From UBA1081 sp045636025 (GTDB lineage Bacteria > Bacillota > Clostridia > Oscillospirales > Acutalibacteraceae), in the NCBI GenBank assembly GCA_045636025.1, contig JAZTWP010000014.1, positions 1 to 39,844 on the forward strand: a stretch of 39,844 bases of DNA, given 5' to 3'. The translations under genes and the position numbers were made by a program. Below, piece after piece: positions 34,942-39,844 of the stretch (positions are counted from its first letter, which is position 1; each line of letters begins with the position of its first letter). The notes below the pieces were generated by a model, which worked only from the letters and a program-made list of their open reading frames with translations, searched no databases and was not told the origin of the DNA.

Positions 34942-36633
34942 ATGAGAACGCTTGAATATAAAACAGACCTGTGTGTTATCGGCGGAGGTATGGCAGGACT
35001 TTGCTGTGCGATTGCTGCGGCACGTCATGGCATAAAAGTTGTTCTGATTCACGACCGACCTGTCCTCGGCGGTAATGCTTCAAGTGAAATACGTATGTGG
35101 ATAGGCGGCTGTCACGGTAAAGACAACCGTGAGGGCGGTATAATCGAAGAGATTCTCTTAGAAAATTTCTATCAGAATCCGTCTCTCAAATATCCTCTGT
35201 GGGACAGCGTACTTTATCAGAAGGCTATGGCGGAAAAGAATCTGACACTTCTCCTTAATTCAAGTTGTCTTGACTGTACTATGAACGGAAACAAAATCGA
35301 AAGCGTCAAGGCATGGCAATCCAATGCCGAGACCTTTCAGGTTGTGAATGCTTCATATTTCGCTGACTGCTCGGGTGATTCCGTTCTCTCTACCCTAACA
35401 GGTGCCGAGTTTATGTATGGCAGAGAAGCAAAAAGTGATTTCGGTGAGACTATTCCGCCTGATGCCCCTGACAAAAAGACAATGGGCATGAGTTGTCTTT
35501 TTCAGATAAGGGAAACGAATCATCCTGTTCCGTTCACTGCACCCGAATGGGCATATAAATACACATCGGACGAAGACCTGCCATTCAAAGACCACGATAA
35601 GAACAATAACTTCTGGTGGATTGAAATCGGCGGTGAGTGGGATTGTGTTCACGATACAGACAGATGCCGTGAGGAACTGCTTAAAATCTGCTACGGCGTG
35701 TGGGATCATATGAAGAATCACGGCGAACACGGTGTAGAAAACTGGGAACTTGAGTGGATAGGATTTCTGCCCGGAAAAAGAGAAAGCAGACGCTATATCG
35801 GAAAGTGCATTGTAACACAGAATGATGTTGAATCAGAAGGCAGATTCGATGACATCGTAGCCTATGCAGGTTGGAGTATGGATGACCATTTCCCCGAAGG
35901 TTTCTATTACAATAAAGGGTATCCTACAATCTTTCATCCTGCTCCGACCCCATGGGGACTGCCTCTGAGATGTATGATTTCCAGAAACATTGAAAATCTT
36001 TGCTTTGCGGGACGGAATATCAGCGTAACCCACGCAGCACTCAGTTCATCACGGGTTATGGCAACCTGCTCTATTCTGGGTCAGGCACTCGGAACGGCTG
36101 TGGCTCAGGCAATCAAAGACAATGTAACTCCTGAAAATGTTGATATCGGCAGATTACAGCAGACTTTAATGGATGACGATTGCTATATTCCGTGGCACGA
36201 GAGAAAAATGTCCGAACTTACAAAAAATGCAGAGTGTTCTTCGCAAGTTGTCAGAAACGGAGTTGACAGAGGTGAAGAAAACCTCTGGACGGGCAAAGAA
36301 AATGATGTTATCGAATACCGTTTTGACACAGACACAAAGATAAGCGGAATCAGGCTTGTTTTTGACAGCGACCTGAACCGTAAATATCATAATATGCCCT
36401 GCAATTATCCTCTTGTGCAGACAAAATTCAGACTGCCTGAAACATTAATCAGGGAATATAAAATTCAGGGAATCGCCGAAAACGGTGAGATAAAAGAAAT
36501 TCATATTAACGATAATCATCAGCGATTTGTAAAACACGCTGTTGATTGGTGCGTTAAAACAGTCCGCTTTGTTCCCATATCCACTTTCGGAACAGAAGAT
36601 TTCAGATTGTTCGATTTTGAATTGGAGAATTGA
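34942..36633 (+). CDS. FAD-dependent oxidoreductase with C-terminal beta-sandwich
   Basis: The 563-residue protein starts with the FAD-binding Rossmann motif (VIGGGMAGLCCAIAAARHG) and LGGNASSE, typical of the FAD_oxidored (PF12831-type) family found in gut bacteria near sugar catabolic genes. A late LCFAGRNISVTHAALSSSRV block closes the FAD site, with CSILGQALGTA after it. From about residue 440 the sequence becomes beta-rich and resembles a galactose-binding-like domain. ATG 34942 is chosen because GAGGAGA is 7 bases upstream; TTG 34936 overlaps that site. It is coupled with the alcohol dehydrogenase gene one base downstream. The substrate is unknown, possibly a sugar or polyol. Confidence 0.85.
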   Translation: MRTLEYKTDLCVIGGGMAGLCCAIAAARHGIKVVLIHDRPVLGGNASSEIRMWIGGCHGKDNREGGIIEEILLENFYQNPSLKYPLWDSVLYQKAMAEKNLTLLLNSSCLDCTMNGNKIESVKAWQSNAETFQVVNASYFADCSGDSVLSTLTGAEFMYGREAKSDFGETIPPDAPDKKTMGMSCLFQIRETNHPVPFTAPEWAYKYTSDEDLPFKDHDKNNNFWWIEIGGEWDCVHDTDRCREELLKICYGVWDHMKNHGEHGVENWELEWIGFLPGKRESRRYIGKCIVTQNDVESEGRFDDIVAYAGWSMDDHFPEGFYYNKGYPTIFHPAPTPWGLPLRCMISRNIENLCFAGRNISVTHAALSSSRVMATCSILGQALGTAVAQAIKDNVTPENVDIGRLQQTLMDDDCYIPWHERKMSELTKNAECSSQVVRNGVDRGEENLWTGKENDVIEYRFDTDTKISGIRLVFDSDLNRKYHNMPCNYPLVQTKFRLPETLIREYKIQGIAENGEIKEIHINDNHQRFVKHAVDWCVKTVRFVPISTFGTEDFRLFDFELEN

Positions 36634-36634
36634 T

Positions 36635-37672
36635 ATGATAGCCTATACATACAAAGAACATGGAAAATTTGAATTTACTGACAAGCCGAAGCCGGAGATT
36701 ATTGACTCCCGTGATGCTGTTGTCAGGATGACTATGAGCAGTATCTGCTCAAGTGATTTACACATCAAGCACGGCTCTGTGCCTCGAGCTGTTCCGGGGA
36801 TTACTGTCGGTCACGAGATGGTCGGCATTGTTGAAAGAGTCGGTAGCGGCGTGACAAATTTCAAGCCCGGTGACAGAGTTACTGTCAATGTAGAAACCTT
36901 CTGCGGAGAGTGTTTTTTCTGCAAGAATGGCTATGTCAACAATTGTACGGATAAGAATGGCGGTTGGGCACTCGGTTGCCGTATCGACGGAGGGCAGACC
37001 GAGTTTGTACGAGTGCCTTATGCCGATATGGGACTTAACAAAATCCCCGACAGCGTCAGCGATGAACAGGCTCTCTTTGTGGGCGATGTTCTTGCAACGG
37101 GATTCTGGGCAACACGCATTTCTGAAATCACAGAAGATGACACGGTGCTTATCATCGGTGCTGGTCCTACGGGTATCTGTACTCTGCTTTGCACTATGCT
37201 GAAAAATCCCAAGTGTATTATCATCTGCGAAAAGGATAAAAACCGCATTGATTTTGTTAAGAGTCACTATCCCGATGTGCTTGTCTGCGAGCCTGAAAAT
37301 TGCAAGGAGTTTGTGCTTACGAATTCTGACCACGGCGGTGCTGATGTTGTACTTGAGGTCGCAGGGTCAGAGGACACCTTCCGCCTTGCGTGGGAGTGTG
37401 CAAGACCTAACGCCGTTGTTACGGTGGTTGCCCTTTACGATAAGGCACAGACCTTACCACTTCCCGATATGTACGGCAAGAATCTTATATTCAAAACGGG
37501 CGGTGTTGACGGCTGTGACTGTGATGAAATCCTCTCACTTATTGAGCAAGGAAAAATCGACACTACACCTCTAATAACTCACAGATTCAAGCTTCAGGAC
37601 ATCGAAAAGGCTTATGATATTTTTGAGAATAAGCTTGACAGTGTAATTAAGATTGCGATAAATAACATATAG
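36635..37672 (+). CDS. zinc-dependent alcohol dehydrogenase (MDR family)
   Basis: The 345-residue medium-chain dehydrogenase has catalytic zinc ligands C38 and H60-E61 (GHEMVGIVERVGSG), four structural-zinc cysteines (C90, C93, C96, C104), and the NAD motif GAGPTG (175-180) followed by an acidic residue (ICEKDK) that favours NAD over NADP. Family members oxidise sugar alcohols, threonine or simple alcohols. The start is ATG 36635, one base after the FAD gene stop with TTGGAG upstream; longer in-frame starts would run inside the FAD gene. The two enzymes probably act in one pathway, for example oxidation of an inositol-like or sugar substrate (inference). Confidence 0.9.
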   Translation: MIAYTYKEHGKFEFTDKPKPEIIDSRDAVVRMTMSSICSSDLHIKHGSVPRAVPGITVGHEMVGIVERVGSGVTNFKPGDRVTVNVETFCGECFFCKNGYVNNCTDKNGGWALGCRIDGGQTEFVRVPYADMGLNKIPDSVSDEQALFVGDVLATGFWATRISEITEDDTVLIIGAGPTGICTLLCTMLKNPKCIIICEKDKNRIDFVKSHYPDVLVCEPENCKEFVLTNSDHGGADVVLEVAGSEDTFRLAWECARPNAVVTVVALYDKAQTLPLPDMYGKNLIFKTGGVDGCDCDEILSLIEQGKIDTTPLITHRFKLQDIEKAYDIFENKLDSVIKIAINNI

Positions 37673-37724
37673 ATTCCCTAGCAGATGAAAAAATATTTAT
37701 TTTTATAAAAAGGAGAAAAATACT

Positions 37725-38519
37725 ATGTCATACTCTTTGCCAGTTTTAGAAATTTTTTATATAGATCTTTCAAAACCTGAAAAAGTTGAAGAAATTGCAA
37801 ACTTTATAAAAAATCCTTCATTTCATTTTTTAAGCACAATTTTTCCTATATCATCAATTTTATATTTAAAATGGCTTGAGAATAAAATAGGAAAAACTGA
37901 TTATCAATCATTAAAAGAAATAATAGAAAAAAACAGATTTACTATTATACGAAGTAAAGAAGAGTTGGAAGAATACACCAATCCCCTCAAAAACGAGTGG
38001 ATTGACACTGATAAACTATTAAAAAGAAAACAATATTATATTCGTCATCCCAAAAAAACAAAAGGCAATATTCTTATTGAATCACAAAATTTTTATAGGT
38101 ATATAGAAGATGAACAAAAAGATGAACTGATACAGTTTATAAAATCCCATTGTTCTGCTAAAAAAATCATAATTGATCGTAAAGAGATAAAGGAAACTGA
38201 ACAACATTTTAATGTGAACATCAATGGTGATAACAATGGGATAGATCTAAATGAATCTGCGATATACAAAAAAGAAAAAGGTAATTTTTATTCACTTATA
38301 AATCCTAATGGAATTCCCAGAGAGTCTGTACGAGACAATTATATTTGGATTGATGAATCAATAAAAAAAAGTATTGAATCACTTACAGAAGGTTCATCTT
38401 TTTCTCAGTCATATCAATATGATTTTAAATTTGGATTAACTTTAAAAGAAGCAAAAACCTTAGGATTGGATATAAGTATGTATAAAAACTATTCGTATTC
38501 TATTTATGTGGAATGTTAA
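37725..38519 (+). CDS. hypothetical AT-rich gene
   Basis: I do not recognise this 264-residue protein. It has a strong AAAAGGAG ribosome binding site and biased codon use, so it is a real gene. It is more AT-rich than the dehydrogenase genes before it, suggesting horizontal transfer. The sequence is soluble and charged, with a PSFHFLSTIFPISSILYLKW segment near the start, a lysine-rich middle, and a QHFNVNINGDNNGIDLN stretch that could be a turn-rich strand pair. No catalytic motif is visible. It stands alone, 52 bases after the dehydrogenase gene, near a mobile-element segment. Confidence 0.65.
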   Translation: MSYSLPVLEIFYIDLSKPEKVEEIANFIKNPSFHFLSTIFPISSILYLKWLENKIGKTDYQSLKEIIEKNRFTIIRSKEELEEYTNPLKNEWIDTDKLLKRKQYYIRHPKKTKGNILIESQNFYRYIEDEQKDELIQFIKSHCSAKKIIIDRKEIKETEQHFNVNINGDNNGIDLNESAIYKKEKGNFYSLINPNGIPRESVRDNYIWIDESIKKSIESLTEGSSFSQSYQYDFKFGLTLKEAKTLGLDISMYKNYSYSIYVEC

Positions 38520-38558
38520 TTTTATTGAATAATATTCTGGTTCAAGAATGATGATAGT

Positions 38559-38675
38559 ATGCAAAAAGCAATTAGACTTATTATGATATTCGCAATGCTT
38601 TTTGCGGTTACGCGTTTTAATGTTTCATCAGATGAAGTGAATGATGTGACATATTTTGTATATGTTTTGTTTTGA
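38559..38675 (+). CDS. possible small hydrophobic ORF
   Basis: From ATG 38559 a 38-residue frame encodes a hydrophobic N-terminus (IRLIMIFAMLFAV) and a short acidic tail (SSDEVNDV). It resembles a short signal-anchor peptide. The upstream bases show no good ribosome binding site, so it may be a chance frame or a remnant. The rest of 38520-38755 holds a terminator and nothing else that I can recognise. Confidence 0.3.
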   Translation: MQKAIRLIMIFAMLFAVTRFNVSSDEVNDVTYFVYVLF

Positions 38676-38720
38676 AGATAGTTATTCAATATTATAAAAA
38701 TGAGACGACATCAACCATCC

Positions 38721-38757
38721 AAAGCAGGGGATCACTCCCCTGCTTTGTTTTTTTATT
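38721..38757 (+). terminator. rho-independent terminator
   Basis: AAAGCAGGGG (38721-38730) pairs perfectly with CCCCTGCTTT (38737-38746) around a six-base loop, followed by GTTTTTTTATT. The T tail is on the plus strand only, so it ends rightward transcripts from the 37725 gene side and shields the leftward recombinase unit. Confidence 0.85.
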
Positions 38758-38863
38758 ATTCAATATTGATCCCCTTGCTTGCAAGGAAAACTGTTACAGC
38801 AAGGATTGCGCCTTCTGCAAAGTTTGCAAGAGGACCGCCAACCAAAGCCAGTAATGCGGTCAT
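38756..38863 (-). CDS. small hydrophobic peptide (35 aa)
   Basis: The frame from ATG 38863 encodes 35 residues, mostly hydrophobic (LLALVGGPLA, then GAILAVTVFLAS), with a short polar end (KGINIE). A near-perfect AAGGAGGTGG site lies 5-12 bases upstream, which argues strongly for translation. It follows the 27-residue ORF and the recombinase gene on the same strand. One membrane helix is likely. It could be a small membrane peptide, holin-like or toxin-like; I know no exact family. Confidence 0.6.
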   Translation of the reverse strand: MTALLALVGGPLANFAEGAILAVTVFLASKGINIE

Positions 38864-38875
38864 GTTACCACCTCC

Positions 38876-38959
38876 TTATTCCGTACAGGGTTTTAATGAT
38901 TTTTCGGCAATGAATAACACCGAAAATGTTGTTACAAATCCTAAAAATGCCCACTGCAT
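38876..38959 (-). CDS. small hydrophobic peptide (27 aa)
   Basis: The ATG at 38959 follows the recombinase stop codon with no gap (TGA ATG), and GGAG lies 9 bases upstream inside the recombinase end. The 27-residue product begins MQWAFLGFVTTFSVLFIAE and ends with a basic/polar tail (KSLKPCTE), so it is a likely single membrane helix. A competing ATG at 38963 in another frame gives a less hydrophobic 33-residue peptide with poorer spacing. Its stop is followed 13 bases later by the start of the 35-residue ORF. Confidence 0.5.
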   Translation of the reverse strand: MQWAFLGFVTTFSVLFIAEKSLKPCTE

Positions 38960-39511
38960 TCATATCATCTCCTTTACCTTTCTGTAAAATGTACTCGGCT
39001 TCATATCAAGTCGTTTCATCGCTTCTGTTGCCGTTATCTCACCCTCTTTCCAAATAGCAACAACTTCTCTGAACTTCGGATGCTCAATCGGTTTTCTGCC
39101 TTTGTAAACACCGTTCTGTTTTGCTATTGCTATGCCTTCTTTCTGTCTTTGCAATATGTATTCACGTTCAAGCTCCGCAACTGCACCAAAGACCGTCAGC
39201 ATAAATTTCCCCGTCGGAGTTGTGGTGTCGATAGCTTCTTTCTTTGATATAAACTCTACCTGTTTTTCGGTAAGCTGATCCACAAGTTCCAACAGGTCTT
39301 TTGTGTTACGGGCAAATCGGCTGATTGATTCAACAATAACCACATCACCCTCACGGACAAAGTTCATCATCCGTTTGAGTTCAGGACGGTCTGTGTTCTT
39401 GCCGCTCATACGGTCAATGAATACTTGCTCTACACCGAGTTCTTTCATCATCACTTCCTGACGAGCTGTGTTCTGATCGGTTGTGCTGATTCTGATATAT
39501 CCGATTTTCAA
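38960..39511 (-). CDS. serine recombinase (resolvase/invertase family)
   Basis: The 183-residue protein has the small resolvase layout: catalytic serine S9 in YIRISTTDQN, then DRMSGKNTDRPEL, VVIVESISRFARNTKDLLE, the long E-helix region TGKFMLTVFGAVAELERE, and a C-terminal helix-turn-helix (ITATEAMKRLDMKPSTFYRK). It cuts and rejoins DNA at specific sites for resolution or inversion. AGAGGTGA precedes the start. Leftward transcription continues into two tiny hydrophobic ORFs. An inverted repeat 17-78 bases upstream of the start may be its site of action or control. Confidence 0.93.
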   Translation of the reverse strand: MKIGYIRISTTDQNTARQEVMMKELGVEQVFIDRMSGKNTDRPELKRMMNFVREGDVVIVESISRFARNTKDLLELVDQLTEKQVEFISKKEAIDTTTPTGKFMLTVFGAVAELEREYILQRQKEGIAIAKQNGVYKGRKPIEHPKFREVVAIWKEGEITATEAMKRLDMKPSTFYRKVKEMI

Positions 39512-39527
39512 GTTATCACCTCTTTTT

Positions 39528-39625
39528 TCTCAATAGGGTTCCTTTTTGTTTTGGCATATCTCAAAATTGTGAAAATAACCCTATTGAGACAGATTGTCAG
39601 TATGTCATACGGGTACACCCTATTG
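39528..39625. repeat. inverted and direct repeats upstream of the serine recombinase
   Basis: A perfect 13-base inverted repeat pairs TCTCAATAGGGTT (39528-39540) with AACCCTATTGAGA (39577-39589), 36 bases apart. ACCCTATTG recurs at 39617-39625. Resolvases bind paired sites of this general kind near their own genes, so this is a candidate recombination or operator site. No obvious sigma-A promoter is visible here on the minus strand. Confidence 0.55.
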
Positions 39626-39630
39626 GCACA

Positions 39631-39843
39631 TCAGAAAACACCGCAATACAGCATATCTTCTATTTCATCGGTCGAGTAACCGTCTTCGATGAGCAAATCA
39701 ACAATGTCCTCGGTGTAGCCGTAATATGATGCATGGTTTTTCAGCAGTTGTATGTATTCATTGTTTCTTGGTGTAGTCGGTTTTGCATCAAAGGTGAATG
39801 TATATCTTCTGTATGACGGATATGCGTAGTAATTGTAAGTATC
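39631..39843 (-). CDS. hypothetical protein, C-terminal part
   Basis: The minus-strand frame is open from the window edge to a TGA at 39633-39631, leaving 70 residues. They contain AYPSYRRYTFTFDAKPTTP, then a helical and acidic end (YTEDIVDLLIEDGYSTDEIE). I do not recognise the family; a short UBA-like or regulatory helix bundle is possible. It lies upstream of the serine recombinase on the same strand, separated by the repeat region, so it may belong to the same mobile element. Confidence 0.6.
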   Translation of the reverse strand, partial: DTYNYYAYPSYRRYTFTFDAKPTTPRNNEYIQLLKNHASYYGYTEDIVDLLIEDGYSTDEIEDMLYCGVF

Positions 39844-39844
39844 A

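Noticed and set aside
30482..36637. The same 16 bases, TTGGAGAATTGATATG, at 30482-30497 and 36622-36637
   Set aside because: Both are stop-to-start junctions in which a ribosome binding site, a Glu-Asn-stop end and an ATG happen to coincide. The flanking genes are unrelated, so this looks like convergent translational coupling rather than a mobile repeat.
36758..37333. Long open frame on the minus strand inside the alcohol dehydrogenase gene (191 codons)
   Set aside because: It lies fully antisense to a gene with clear family motifs; the product has no family features and there is no good ribosome binding site. It reflects codon bias of the real gene.
38700..38987. Plus-strand open frame of 95 codons across the terminator and the micro-ORFs
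   Set aside because: It runs through a strong terminator hairpin and has no ribosome binding site; the minus-strand micro-ORFs have much better translation signals.
1..39844. CRISPR array, tRNA or rRNA genes, riboswitches
   Set aside because: No regularly spaced repeats, no tRNA-like CCA/anticodon structures and no recognisable riboswitch core were seen on reading both strands.

Overview
The window looks like the chromosome of a low-to-mid GC gut Clostridium-type Firmicute, probably Oscillospiraceae/Ruminococcus-like. I base this on GGAGG-type ribosome binding sites, TTGACT-N17-TATTAT promoters, the mix of GPH-type sugar transporters with glycan phosphorylase and hydrolase genes, and U-tailed hairpin terminators. 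This is inference; no rRNA or tRNA gene is present to fix the taxonomy.

Bases 1-18,360 form a carbohydrate and phosphoester metabolism region. It starts with the end of a 2-hydroxyacid dehydrogenase gene, a GPH sugar symporter and a membrane-anchored protein of unknown function. A leftward unit follows (AraC regulator, GH130 enzyme, GH38/57-like hydrolase). Facing away from it is a six-gene rightward operon: secreted metallophosphoesterase, lysoplasmalogenase-like membrane protein, a second metallophosphoesterase, a second GPH symporter, a glycerophosphodiesterase-like protein and a GH63-like glycosidase. A third metallophosphoesterase lies beyond. The set suggests uptake and trimming of mannose-type oligosaccharides linked to phosphate or glycerol, but the substrate is not proven. 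The region ends in a polysaccharide deacetylase gene cut off exactly at a roughly 80-bp repeat that also occurs 2.3 kb upstream.

Bases 18,370-34,500 are visibly more AT-rich and read as a defence island. In order: a Cro/CI-type regulator, a C5-cytosine methyltransferase, a FokI/AlwI-like nuclease, an NgoFVII-family PLD nuclease, a DUF2075 nuclease-helicase, a zinc-ribbon plus PD-(D/E)XK-like protein, an eight-helix membrane protein, two decayed gene remnants (one of peptide deformylase), an unrecognised 488-aa protein coupled to an 834-aa tandem-HKD PLD protein, an intact short peptide deformylase, a HEPN-like protein, and a divergent SLOG-like/HTH pair around a shared operator. The most interesting candidate system is the 488-aa/834-aa pair, which sits between two copies of def.

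Bases 34,900-37,670 return to metabolism with an FAD oxidoreductase and zinc alcohol dehydrogenase operon behind a palindromic operator. Bases 37,700-39,844 are accessory again: an orphan AT-rich gene and a serine recombinase followed by two tiny coupled hydrophobic ORFs, with the end of a further gene at the window edge.
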